DNA from: Acidulodesulfobacterium_A sp049965795
GTDB lineage: Bacteria > SZUA-79 > Acidulodesulfobacterales > Acidulodesulfobacteraceae
Length of the DNA: 54,608 nt
Assembly: GCA_049965795.1 (NCBI GenBank)
Contig: JBMFVW010000009.1
Coordinates: 1 to 54,608, forward strand
Direction: 5' to 3'
Both the position numbers and the translations under genes were made by a program. Shown here piece after piece: positions 1 through 7,679 of this stretch; the stretch's first letter is position 1, and the number at the start of each line of letters is the position of its first letter. The notes beneath the pieces are model-generated. The model ran no database searches and was not told the DNA's origin. It saw nothing but the letters and a program-made list of their open reading frames with translations.

Positions 1-83
1 CTTGCAAAAAAAGCCTAAAAATGATAAAAGAATATGTTGATTTAAAACTAATTTAATTTTTTTAACTTTAACCAAAATCGTAT

Positions 84-145
84 CCGGTTATTGATTTGCG
101 CTTGTAGCGTTTTATGTAACCGGAGAGAAAAAAGCGCAAAAGGAG
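84..145 (+). promoter_or_regulatory. rpsB leader: predicted H-type pseudoknot ending at the Shine-Dalgarno
   Basis: Seen: CCGGTTA (84-90) pairs with TAACCGG (117-123), and TTTGCGCTT (95-103) pairs with AAGCGCAAA (132-140). The two helices interleave, which gives an H-type pseudoknot whose second helix ends directly against AGGAG (141-145), upstream of the ATG at 153. A small hairpin, CGCT-TGT-AGCG (99-109), competes with the second helix. Known: rpsB leaders of gammaproteobacteria are targets of S2-mediated autogenous repression. Inferred: S2 binding to this fold blocks initiation at rpsB. No clear upstream promoter could be assigned within the first 80 bases. Confidence 0.6.
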
Positions 146-152
146 ACTAAAA

Positions 153-971
153 ATGCCGTTCAATTTATCGATTAAGCAGTTGTTGGAAGCCGGCGTCCAT
201 TTCGGACACCAGACAAAAAGATGGAATCCCAAGATGAAGCCTTATATTTACGGGGCAAGAAACGGAGTTCACATAGTTGACCTCCAAAAAGCCCTGCCGT
301 ATATCGCTGCAGCCTACGAAAAACTTTACGATATCGCAAAGGAAGGCGGAACAATTCTTATAGTCGGGACTAAAAAACAGGCAAATCCCATCGTCGTAGA
401 AGAATCTAAAAGATGCGGTATGCCTTACGTAAACGAAAGATGGCTCGGCGGTATGCTCACCAACTTTTCCACTATTAAACTTTCCATACAAAGATTGAAA
501 GAGCTTGAATCTCTAAAAGAATCGGAAGAATTTTCAAGGTTTACGAAAAAAGAAATGGCTAAGATGGAAAAAGAAATAATTAAACTCCAGAAAGTCCTTA
601 ACGGTCTCAGGGATATGCATAAAATACCGGATGCCGTTTTTATAGTTGACGTGCACCATGAAATAATAGCGGCAAAGGAAGCAAAAAGGCTTGAAATACC
701 GGTTATAGGAATTGCCGATACCAATGCCGATCCTGAACTGGTAGATTATATGATACCGGGCAATGATGATGCTATCAGGGCAATAAAGCTCATTCTTAAT
801 ACTATGTCCGAAGCTATTATCGAAGGCAGAAAAGTTTATGAAGAAAAAACCGGAAAAGGGAAAGGACAGTCTCTTCCTGAAGGAGTTATAACGGAAGAAA
901 CTTTCGCCGCAGCCGTTTCGCCCAATCCGGAAAATACCGAAAAGACCGCTGAAGAGGATATTTCTATATAA
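153..971 (+). CDS. rpsB: 30S ribosomal protein S2
   Basis: Small-subunit ribosomal protein S2, which binds late in 30S assembly near the mRNA exit channel and helps recruit S1. The 272-residue product opens with the family hallmark LLEAGVHFGHQTKRWNPKM and carries the GTKKQA and RWLGGMLTNF motifs (about residues 64-105) and IPVIGIADTNADP (about 184-196). It ends in a Thr/Glu-rich tail of about 40 residues. The start is the ATG at 153, 7 bases after AGGAG. It is first in the order rpsB-tsf-pyrH-frr-uppS-cdsA-dxr, the common bacterial arrangement. Regulation is probably through the pseudoknot just upstream. Confidence 0.98.
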   Translation: MPFNLSIKQLLEAGVHFGHQTKRWNPKMKPYIYGARNGVHIVDLQKALPYIAAAYEKLYDIAKEGGTILIVGTKKQANPIVVEESKRCGMPYVNERWLGGMLTNFSTIKLSIQRLKELESLKESEEFSRFTKKEMAKMEKEIIKLQKVLNGLRDMHKIPDAVFIVDVHHEIIAAKEAKRLEIPVIGIADTNADPELVDYMIPGNDDAIRAIKLILNTMSEAIIEGRKVYEEKTGKGKGQSLPEGVITEETFAAAVSPNPENTEKTAEEDISI

Positions 972-1069
972 AATTAAATAAAGGTCGCAATATTAAGCAG
1001 AATAGTTAATTAATAAGTCAAAATTATATTATTTAGTATATATATTATATATCAGGGAGGAAAAATTAA

Positions 1070-1675
1070 TTGGACAATACACAGAATATAAGCGCAGAAC
1101 TTGTTAAAAATCTGCGCCAGATGACCGGAGCGGGTTTCGTAGATTGCAAAAACGTCCTTGTAGAAACCGGAGGCGATCTTGAAAAAGCGGTGGAAATTCT
1201 TAGAAAAAAAGGGCTTGCGAAAGCCCAGAAAAAAGCCGGCAGAGAAGCTAAGGAAGGTTTAGTATTTTCTTATATACATGCAGGAGGAAGAATAGGCGTT
1301 CTTTTGGAAATAAACTGCGAAACCGATTTTGTGGCAAGAACTAACGAATTTCAGGAGCTTGCTAAAAACATCGCAATGCACATTGCGGCTTCAAACCCTC
1401 TTTATATAAAAAGAGACGCCGTTCAGCCCGAAGTTATAGCTAAGGAAAAAGAGATATACAGAGAACAGCTTGCTAATATGGATAAACCGCAGGCCGTAAA
1501 AGAAAAAATAATAGAAGGCAAACTTGAAAAATACTTTCAGGAAGTTTGTCTGTTGGAACAGCCTTTTATAAAAGATCCGTCTAAAAATATAGCCGCCGTT
1601 ATAGACAACGAAATAGCTAAATTAGGCGAAAACATCATTTTAAAAAGGTTTGTTCGTTATCAGCTTGGTGAATAA
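1070..1675 (+). CDS. tsf: Elongation factor Ts (short form, TTG start)
   Basis: Guanine-nucleotide exchange factor that recycles EF-Tu-GDP. The N-terminal UBA-like domain contains LVKNLRQMTGAGFVDCKN (about residues 11-28). It is followed by the EF-Ts core with INCETDFVARTNEF (about residues 80-93). At 201 residues it is a short-form EF-Ts lacking the extended insertions of the E. coli protein. The start is a TTG with a strong GGGAGG (1055-1060) and no suitable in-frame ATG, so TTG initiation is well supported. A 98-base AT-rich spacer separates it from rpsB. Its TAA overlaps the pyrH ATG (TAATG), suggesting translational coupling. Confidence 0.97.
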   Translation: MDNTQNISAELVKNLRQMTGAGFVDCKNVLVETGGDLEKAVEILRKKGLAKAQKKAGREAKEGLVFSYIHAGGRIGVLLEINCETDFVARTNEFQELAKNIAMHIAASNPLYIKRDAVQPEVIAKEKEIYREQLANMDKPQAVKEKIIEGKLEKYFQEVCLLEQPFIKDPSKNIAAVIDNEIAKLGENIILKRFVRYQLGE

Positions 1676-2403
1676 TGGGTCTTAACTACAAAAGAATACT
1701 TTTAAAAGTCAGCGGCGAAGCTCTTGCCGGAGAAAGCAGGTGCGGGATAGATCCCGAGATAATCAATTTCGTATCGCAGGAAATAAAATCGGTCGTTTCC
1801 GAAGGCGCCGAGATTGCCGTGGTTATAGGCGGCGGCAATATTTTCAGAGGATTCGGAAGCTCTTCCAAAGATTTAGGAATAGAACGGACTCAAGGCGATT
1901 ATATGGGCATGCTTGCCACGGTAATAAACGCATTAGCCCTTCAGGCTAGCCTTGAAGATAACGGCGTAATTTCCAGAGTTCAGACGGCTATCGCAATGCA
2001 GCAGGTTGCAGAACCCTATATACGCCGAAGGGCATTGCGCCACTTGGAAAAAAAAAGAGTAGTTATTTTTGCTGCCGGAACAGGCAACCCTTATTTTACT
2101 ACGGACACCGCGGCATCTTTAAGAGCAATGGAAATTCATGCCGATGTTATATTGAAAGCCACGAAAATAGACGGCGTATATACGGCAGACCCTCTAATTA
2201 ACAGAGAAGCGGTTAAATTTGAGAGGCTTTCATATATAGACGTTTTAAATAAAAATCTAAAAGTTATGGATTCGACTTCTATATCTTTGTGTATGGACAA
2301 TGCTCTGCCCATAGTCGTTTTTAATTTGCTCGGCAAAGGAAATCTTTTAAAAGTGGTCAAAGGAGAATCCATAGGAACTATAATATCAAAGGCAAATATT
2401 TAA
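1675..2403 (+). CDS. pyrH: UMP kinase (uridylate kinase)
   Basis: Bacterial UMP kinase of the amino-acid-kinase fold, converting UMP and ATP to UDP and ADP in pyrimidine nucleotide synthesis. The 242-residue product begins with YKRILLKVSGEALAGE, followed by VVIGGGNIFRG (about residues 50-60). It contains FAAGTGNPYFTTDTAA (about 133-148) and ATKIDGVYTADP (about 160-171), all typical of PyrH. Length matches the family (about 240). The ATG overlaps the tsf stop codon by one base. In many bacteria it is a hexamer regulated by GTP and UTP, but that cannot be judged here. Confidence 0.98.
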   Translation: MGLNYKRILLKVSGEALAGESRCGIDPEIINFVSQEIKSVVSEGAEIAVVIGGGNIFRGFGSSSKDLGIERTQGDYMGMLATVINALALQASLEDNGVISRVQTAIAMQQVAEPYIRRRALRHLEKKRVVIFAAGTGNPYFTTDTAASLRAMEIHADVILKATKIDGVYTADPLINREAVKFERLSYIDVLNKNLKVMDSTSISLCMDNALPIVVFNLLGKGNLLKVVKGESIGTIISKANI

Positions 2404-2419
2404 TTCAGGAGCTTATTTT

Positions 2420-2980
2420 ATGGACGAAACTGCATTTGTCAATGAAACAAAAACAAAAATGAGCCATGCTATAGAGGCTTATAAGGCTGAACTTGCAAAA
2501 ATCAGGACGGGAAGGGCTTCTACCGGATTAATAGAGGCGGTAAACGTCGAATATTACGGTTCGGTTTCTCCAATAATAAGGCTTGCTACGATATCTATTC
2601 CAGACAGCAGGACGATAACCATAAATCCGTGGGACGCAGGTTCTCTTCCTGCAATCGAAAAAGCTATACAAAAATACGACCCTTCATTAAATCCGTCCAA
2701 CGACGGGAAAAGCATAAGTATAATAATACCTGCTTTAACGCAGGAAAGGCGGAAAGAAATAACAAAACAGGTAGGAAAGCTATCCGAATCTATAAAGCAG
2801 GAAATCAGAAATTTCAGAAGACTTGCGAACGAAAAGATAAAATCTTCCGAAAAATCTAAAGAAATATCTGAAGACCAGTCATTTAAAATTCAAAAAAAAG
2901 TACAGGATTTGACGGATAATTTTATTAAAGAAATAGACGAAATTACAAAGCGTAAAGAAAAAGAAATATCAGAGGTATGA
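2420..2980 (+). CDS. frr: Ribosome recycling factor
   Basis: Ribosome recycling factor, which with EF-G splits post-termination ribosomes. The 186-residue length and sequence are typical: KTKMSHAIEAYKAELAKIRTGRAS at the N-terminus (helix of the three-helix bundle), then the beta domain with VEYYGSVSPI, and the C-terminal PALTQERRKE followed by long charged helices. AGGAG at 2407-2411 precedes the ATG. The stop overlaps the uppS start (ATGA at 2977-2980), so the two are probably translationally coupled. Confidence 0.97.
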   Translation: MDETAFVNETKTKMSHAIEAYKAELAKIRTGRASTGLIEAVNVEYYGSVSPIIRLATISIPDSRTITINPWDAGSLPAIEKAIQKYDPSLNPSNDGKSISIIIPALTQERRKEITKQVGKLSESIKQEIRNFRRLANEKIKSSEKSKEISEDQSFKIQKKVQDLTDNFIKEIDEITKRKEKEISEV

Positions 2981-3684
2981 TTTTTAAAAATCTTCCCGGA
3001 CATATCGCTATTATTATGGACGGAAACGGCAGATGGGCGAAAAAAAGAAATTTAGACAGAATTTACGGGCATGCCGAAGGAATAAAATCATTAAAATCTG
3101 TCGTTAAAGGCGTTATAGATTATAAAATTAAATATCTTACCGCTTATGCTTTTTCGTCGGAAAACTGGCAGAGACCGGAAGAAGAAGTAGATTATTTAAT
3201 GGATCTTCTTGAACAATATATAGAAATAGAACTTCCTTATCTTATAAAAAATAAAATCAGACTTAATTTTATCGGAAACTTAGAAAAACTGCCGGAGAAA
3301 TCAAAAACTGCGGTGTCAAGAGCAGTAGATAAAACAAAAAACGGTTCTGAACTGACTTTAACGCTTGCAATAAGTTACGGCTCCAAGGAAGAAATATTAA
3401 ATGCCGTTAGAAAAATATCGGAAGACGTTAAAAAAAAATCAATAGAGTTAACCGATATAAACGGCGGACTTTTTTCTAATTATCTTTATACGGCAGGAAT
3501 TCCGGATCCAGACCTTATAATCAGGACAAGCGGAGAAGAAAGACTGTCAAATTTTATGCTTTACCAGGCTGCATATGCGGAACTTTATTTCACTAAAACT
3601 TTGTGGCCGGACTTTAGAAAGAAAAATTTAACGGCTGCATTAAAAAATTACGAAAAAAGGTCAAGGCGTTTTGGAAAAACCTAA
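2977..3684 (+). CDS. uppS: Isoprenyl transferase (undecaprenyl diphosphate synthase)
   Basis: Cis-prenyltransferase that condenses isopentenyl diphosphate onto farnesyl diphosphate to make the C55 carrier for peptidoglycan and surface polysaccharide. Visible motifs are HIAIIMDGNGRWAKKR near residue 9 (catalytic Asp in MDGNGRWA), the AFSSENWQRP motif (about residues 57-66), and PDPDLIIRTSGEERLSNFMLYQAAYAE (about residues 176-202), which is the C-terminal Mg/IPP site. Length 235 is slightly short but normal. It overlaps frr by 4 bases and cdsA by 14 bases. Confidence 0.97.
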   Translation: MIFKNLPGHIAIIMDGNGRWAKKRNLDRIYGHAEGIKSLKSVVKGVIDYKIKYLTAYAFSSENWQRPEEEVDYLMDLLEQYIEIELPYLIKNKIRLNFIGNLEKLPEKSKTAVSRAVDKTKNGSELTLTLAISYGSKEEILNAVRKISEDVKKKSIELTDINGGLFSNYLYTAGIPDPDLIIRTSGEERLSNFMLYQAAYAELYFTKTLWPDFRKKNLTAALKNYEKRSRRFGKT

Positions 3685-4483
3685 TTTCGATCCTAAAAGA
3701 TTTATATTCGGCATTATATTCGGCGTAGTAATAATTTTATCTATATTTCTGCTGAATATATATGAATTTTTCATAGTATCCGCCGTTATGACGGCACTTT
3801 CGGTTTACGAAATATATTCTATTTTTGATTTTCAGGAATATAAATACTTTATACTCCCGGAATTGCTTGCGATTTTAACTTCATTTTCTTTTGCTTTTTT
3901 AAAAAGCGGCGCTTTTATATTTATTTTATTCCTTTCGGTTTTTTTAATTTTTTTGAAAAACGTGCTTTCTTTTAAGAACGATTTTGGGAAAACCTTATTT
4001 ATAGATCTGTTTTCCTTAATTTACACGGGCTTTCTCATATCTTTTCTTGTTAAAATTTTTGAAATTTCCGGAGGCAGAATGCTTATTCTGCTTTTATTTA
4101 TACTTGTATGGGCATCCGATATTTTCGCTTATTACGGCGGCAGGCATTTCGGCAGGCATAAACTTATCGTCTCCCTAAGTCCCAAAAAGACCGTAGAGGG
4201 AGCCGTAATAGGTTTTTTAGCCGCCGTTTTTACTGCCCTTATATTTAGAATATTTATAAACGAATATAAAGAATTTACAATTGTTTCATTTATAATTTTA
4301 TCTTCCGTTACTGTTATAGCCGGAATGTTTGGAGATTTAACGGAATCTCTAATTAAAAGGATGGGCGGGAAAAAAGATTCGGGATATTTGATTCCAGGCC
4401 ACGGCGGTATTTTAGACAGAATAGACAGTCTGATACTTGCCGCCCCGTTTTTTTACTATATTTCGGTTTTTTGTTTAAAATAA
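3671..4483 (+). CDS. cdsA: Phosphatidate cytidylyltransferase (CDP-diglyceride synthase)
   Basis: Integral inner-membrane enzyme making CDP-diacylglycerol from phosphatidate and CTP. The 270-residue product has about seven to eight hydrophobic segments. It ends with the CdsA signature: GDLTESLIKRMGGKKDSG, then HGGILDRIDSL (about residues 244-254). An internal segment reads WASDIFAYYGGRHFGRHKL. The start is assigned to TTG 3671, inside the end of uppS; no closer ATG would keep the first transmembrane segment complete. Upstream uppS and downstream dxr give the usual lipid/isoprenoid cluster. Confidence 0.93.
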   Translation: MEKPNFDPKRFIFGIIFGVVIILSIFLLNIYEFFIVSAVMTALSVYEIYSIFDFQEYKYFILPELLAILTSFSFAFLKSGAFIFILFLSVFLIFLKNVLSFKNDFGKTLFIDLFSLIYTGFLISFLVKIFEISGGRMLILLLFILVWASDIFAYYGGRHFGRHKLIVSLSPKKTVEGAVIGFLAAVFTALIFRIFINEYKEFTIVSFIILSSVTVIAGMFGDLTESLIKRMGGKKDSGYLIPGHGGILDRIDSLILAAPFFYYISVFCLK

Positions 4484-4518
4484 ACAATTGGCCGACATAC
4501 TTTAAATAAATATATATT

Positions 4519-5673
4519 ATGCGAAATATATTTCTTGCCGGTTCTACCGGTTCTATAGGCAGAAATGCCGTAAACGTAGCAGTTTCATATCCGGATTTCC
4601 TTGCCGTAAAAGGCATTGCAGCTGGGCATTTTACGCAGGAATTAAAAGAACAGGTTATAAAGCTAAAACCTGCATACTGCGTTCTTTCTTCAAAAAAGGA
4701 ATACGATAAGGCTAAAGAAGGTTTAAAAAATATTAAAGGCTTTAAGACGAAATTGATTTTCGGCGAAGAAGGACTGCATGAAGCTGTTTCCGACGGCTTA
4801 TTTGACGTTGTATTGAATGCTATAAGCGGTTCCGCGGGGCTTTTGCTTTCTTACAGGAGCCTTGCGGCAGGCAAAGATCTTGCGCTTGCTAATAAAGAAT
4901 CCATGGTTATGGCAGGCAATATTTTAAATAAAACTGCAAAAAAGCATAAAGCCAAAATAATTCCAGTGGATTCCGAGCATTCTGCTCTGTTTCAGTGCCT
5001 TAAAAGCGGAGTTAAGCAGGACGTTAAAAAATTAATCCTTACGGCGTCCGGAGGACCTTTTTACGACAAGGACAAAAACTATTTTAAGAATATAACCGTC
5101 GATATGGCATTGAATCATCCTAAATGGAAGATGGGCAAGAAAATAACCGTAGATTCTTCCACTCTTGCCAATAAGGGACTTGAAATAATAGAGGCTTCAT
5201 TTCTTTTCGGTTTTACGGAAGATGAAATCGATGTCGTTATACATCCTCAGGCAGTGATTCATTCGATGGTAGAATTTGCGGACGGTTCGGTTATTGCGCA
5301 GATGGGTGATGCCGACATGAAAGGTCCGATAGGTTATGCATTGTCTTATCCGCGCCGTTTTCATAACCTCATGAAACCGATAGATTTGACCGAAATTGCA
5401 AAACTGGAGTTTTTTGCGCCTGACGACGAGAAGTTCCCTTTTTTAAATATCGCAAGACGAACTTTACGGGAAGGCAAGAGCATGCCGGCGGTTTTTTGCG
5501 AAGCTAACGAGATTTTTGTTAATTCTTTTCTGAACCGAAAAATATCTTTTAATGAAATTGCCAAAAACGTAGAATCGGTCATGCAAAAGCATAAACCTTT
5601 TGAATTAAAAACCATAGAAGACGTTATGGAAGCTAAAAAGCAGGCAGAATCTCTTTCAAAAAACCTCATCTGA
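4519..5673 (+). CDS. dxr: 1-deoxy-D-xylulose 5-phosphate reductoisomerase
   Basis: Second step of the MEP isoprenoid pathway: NADPH-dependent rearrangement and reduction of DXP to MEP. The N-terminal NADPH motif is FLAGSTGSIGRNAV (residues 4-17). Metal/substrate residues lie in PVDSEHSALFQCL (about 149-161) and in the flexible-loop region TASGGPF and ALNHPKWKMGKKITVDSSTLANKGLE (about 176-220). The 384-residue length is normal to slightly short. No rseP homologue follows, although it often does in other bacteria. The TGA stop lies inside the left terminal repeat of a MITE-like element, so the last codons may have been changed by the insertion. Confidence 0.97.
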   Translation: MRNIFLAGSTGSIGRNAVNVAVSYPDFLAVKGIAAGHFTQELKEQVIKLKPAYCVLSSKKEYDKAKEGLKNIKGFKTKLIFGEEGLHEAVSDGLFDVVLNAISGSAGLLLSYRSLAAGKDLALANKESMVMAGNILNKTAKKHKAKIIPVDSEHSALFQCLKSGVKQDVKKLILTASGGPFYDKDKNYFKNITVDMALNHPKWKMGKKITVDSSTLANKGLEIIEASFLFGFTEDEIDVVIHPQAVIHSMVEFADGSVIAQMGDADMKGPIGYALSYPRRFHNLMKPIDLTEIAKLEFFAPDDEKFPFLNIARRTLREGKSMPAVFCEANEIFVNSFLNRKISFNEIAKNVESVMQKHKPFELKTIEDVMEAKKQAESLSKNLI

Positions 5674-5835
5674 CACCTTTTCCAATCCAAATTTTCTTTA
5701 ATCATCACCTTATTTTATTGAACTTTAAAATTTTCTATAAGCAATTTTTTGGGGTATAACCTTAATCCTAAAATAGAAAATATTTATCTATTTCTTTAGT
5801 GTATTTAAGTAAAATATGTAAGGAAAAGTGTCAGA
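5669..5835. mobile_element. MITE-like inverted-repeat element abutting dxr
   Basis: Seen: the left end TCTGACACCTTTTCC (5669-5683) is matched in inverted orientation by GGAAAAGTGTCAGA (5822-5835), enclosing 167 bp with no coding capacity. Inside, 5717-5754 is a degenerate copy of a second recurring segment (consensus ATTGAACTTTACAATTTC followed by TATCGGCAATTTTGGG). The dxr stop codon TGA (5671-5673) is part of the left terminal repeat. The rest of the dxr to gamma-CA gap (5836-6017) holds only AT-rich sequence and a candidate promoter. Confidence 0.6.
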
Positions 5836-5913
5836 TTTTATTTTTTTGTATGCGAAACAGTTCACAATTAAAATCTAGCACTAGCACCTTTTCAGAATGC
5901 ATAAAAAAAATCC

Positions 5914-5942
5914 CGACATTTCTAAAAAATTGTTATATAATA
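5914..5942 (+). promoter_or_regulatory. Candidate sigma-70-type promoter upstream of the gamma-CA-like gene
   Basis: CCGACA (5914-5919), a 17-base spacer and TATAAT (5937-5942) lie about 75 bases upstream of the ATG at 6018. The -10 box is perfect but the -35 matches TTGACA at only four positions. In AT-rich DNA such matches arise easily, so this is suggestive only. Confidence 0.35.
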
Positions 5943-6017
5943 TACTACTAACACAATCAAGCAAAAAAATAATTAAGAAAATAATATAGAACGAAATAAA
6001 GAGGAAACGGAGGATTT

Positions 6018-6530
6018 ATGATAATAGAATCTTATATGGGTAAATATCCTAAGATAGACGAAACTGTATATATGTCACAAAACGTAGTTATTGTAGGCGA
6101 CGTAGAAATAGGCAGAGGATGCAGCGTCTGGTACGGTTCGGTTATCAGGGGCGACGTGCATTACATTAAAATAGGCGAGAATACAAACGTTCAAGACAAC
6201 AGCGTTCTCCACGTCCAGCACGATACCGGTCCTTTAATAATAGGCAGAGGTGTTACGATAGGGCACAACGTTAATCTTCACGGGTGCGAGATAGGGGATA
6301 ACTGTCTTATAGGAATAGGAGCCATAGTTTTAACGGGTGCAAAAATCGGCAAAAACTGCATAATTGCGGCCGGCGCCCTTATTAAAGAAAATGCAGTTAT
6401 ACCGGAAGGTTCTTTGGTTGCGGGACTTCCGGGCGTAATCAAAAAAAATCTTAGCGAAAAAGAAATAGATTCAATAAGAGAGTCTGCCGGCAATTACATT
6501 AAATACGTTAAAAATTACAGAGGGGAATAG
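6018..6530 (+). CDS. Gamma-carbonic anhydrase family protein (left-handed beta-helix)
   Basis: 170-residue hexapeptide-repeat protein of the gamma-carbonic anhydrase / YrdA / PaaY family. The left-handed beta-helix is visible as repeated I-G-x-x-x-x units. Characteristic segments are VWYGSVIRGDVHYIKIGENTNVQD (about residues 36-59) and VLHVQHDTGPLIIGRGVTIGHNVNLHGC (about 63-90). The three zinc-binding histidines of the family map to the HV, H and HN positions in this block. Many members are trimeric zinc proteins of uncertain substrate, so carbonic anhydrase activity is not assured. GGAGG at 6010-6014 supports the ATG. Ppx/GppA follows after one base. Confidence 0.9.
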   Translation: MIIESYMGKYPKIDETVYMSQNVVIVGDVEIGRGCSVWYGSVIRGDVHYIKIGENTNVQDNSVLHVQHDTGPLIIGRGVTIGHNVNLHGCEIGDNCLIGIGAIVLTGAKIGKNCIIAAGALIKENAVIPEGSLVAGLPGVIKKNLSEKEIDSIRESAGNYIKYVKNYRGE

Positions 6531-6531
6531 A

Positions 6532-7473
6532 TTGGTTTTAAATTCTGCAGATAATAAATTCAAAGCGTCTATAGATATCGGAACAAATACTATCAGATGT
6601 CTTATAGTTAATTCTGCAAGCGATTTTCTAAGGCCGGATTACGTAGATATGAAGATTATCAGGCTTGGCGAAAATTTTAAAAAAGAAGGATTGATTACCC
6701 AAAATTCGATAAACAGACTTGAAGACGCTTTAAAGGTTTACTCTGAAAAAATTAAACATTACGGCATAAAGCCTGAGAACGTCGTTATAACCGGTACAAG
6801 CGTTTTAAGGGATGCCCCTAACGCTAAATACGTAAAAGATGTAATTTTTAATGAATTCGGATTTAATCTTGAAATTATAAGCGGCGAAAAAGAGGCTTTA
6901 ATAACCTTAAAAGGAATTTCTAAATGTTTTGACGGTATTAACGAATTTTATTCAATAGACATAGGAGGCGGATCCACCGAATACGTCTGCGTTAAAAACG
7001 GTTCTCCTTTATGGAAATACAGTCTAAATATGGGAGTAGTGCATCTTACGGAAGAAATTATTAAAACAGATCCCGTATCCGAAGAAAATTTAAAAGAGTT
7101 AGAAAACCGAATAGAGAAAAATTTAAATAAATTGAAAACTGAAATAAAAGAAACCGGTTTTGTTTTTAAACAGGCAGCCCTTTTCGGAACTGCCGGAACA
7201 GCGACTACTCTTGCGATGGTAGATTTAAACATGAAGGATTACGACAGGCTTAAAGTGCACGGATATTTCGTAAGCTGGGAAAAAACCTACGGAATTTATA
7301 AAAGATTTGCAGCCGCAAAGATATCGGACAGGTTGAAAATTGCCGGCGTAGAAGCCGGAAGGGAAGATCTCGTACTCGCAGGAGCGGCAATAATGTTAAA
7401 GAGTATGGATTTTTTAGAAGTTTCCGGTTTTACCGTTTCGGAATGCGGGCTGTTGGAAGGGCTTGTCAGTTAG
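6532..7473 (+). CDS. Ppx/GppA family exopolyphosphatase / pppGpp phosphatase
   Basis: 313-residue ASKHA-fold phosphatase. Phosphate-1 motif ASIDIGTNTIRCLIV lies at residues 12-26, and the phosphate-2 region YSIDIGGGSTEYVC at about 140-153. It contains only the core Ppx/GppA domain and lacks the C-terminal HD-like extension of E. coli Ppx. This short form occurs widely in deltaproteobacteria and other groups and may hydrolyse polyphosphate, pppGpp or both; the sequence does not discriminate. The start is assigned to TTG 6532, directly after the preceding stop, with GAGGGG (6521-6526) as the ribosome-binding site. Confidence 0.9.
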   Translation: MVLNSADNKFKASIDIGTNTIRCLIVNSASDFLRPDYVDMKIIRLGENFKKEGLITQNSINRLEDALKVYSEKIKHYGIKPENVVITGTSVLRDAPNAKYVKDVIFNEFGFNLEIISGEKEALITLKGISKCFDGINEFYSIDIGGGSTEYVCVKNGSPLWKYSLNMGVVHLTEEIIKTDPVSEENLKELENRIEKNLNKLKTEIKETGFVFKQAALFGTAGTATTLAMVDLNMKDYDRLKVHGYFVSWEKTYGIYKRFAAAKISDRLKIAGVEAGREDLVLAGAAIMLKSMDFLEVSGFTVSECGLLEGLVS

Positions 7474-7541
7474 AATAATAGGAGTGAAGAATGTCGGAAA
7501 AGATGCCTTAGAAAACGTTGAGGATTTATTTTACGCATTAG

Positions 7542-7593
7542 CCCCCTCCTTTTACGGAGGGGTGTCGGCCAAAGACCGACGGGGTGGTTTTTT
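7542..7593. repeat. Double-hairpin GC-rich repeat with T-run, downstream of ppx/gppA
   Basis: CCCCTCC (7543-7549) pairs with GGAGGGG (7556-7562). GTCGG (7564-7568) pairs with CCGAC (7576-7580), followed by GGGGTGG and six T residues (7588-7593). The element is much richer in GC than its surroundings and resembles a widespread bacterial dispersed repeat of the form CCCCTCC-GGAGGGGTGTCGGCCAAAGACCGACGGGG. It could serve as a Rho-independent terminator for ppx/gppA. Only one copy is seen in this window. Confidence 0.6.
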
Positions 7594-7679
7594 GTTTGAT
7601 TAAGGAAAATGTTTGAGGATTAACGGTTTATTAATTTATTCAATAAATAAATAATAATATAGAAAGAGGAAAATTTAAA

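Noticed and set aside
153..500. Long antisense frames opposite rpsB and many other genes
   Set aside because: They lie entirely within well-supported genes, have no ribosome-binding sites and resemble no family; they are by-products of codon bias.
7490..7510. Six-codon ORF MSEKMP with GGAG upstream, after ppx/gppA
   Set aside because: No downstream gene within coupling distance and no structural support; likely chance.
7486..7605. 39-codon frame through the GC-rich double hairpin
   Set aside because: Its coding sequence is mostly the repeat itself, and the GTG lacks a ribosome-binding site.
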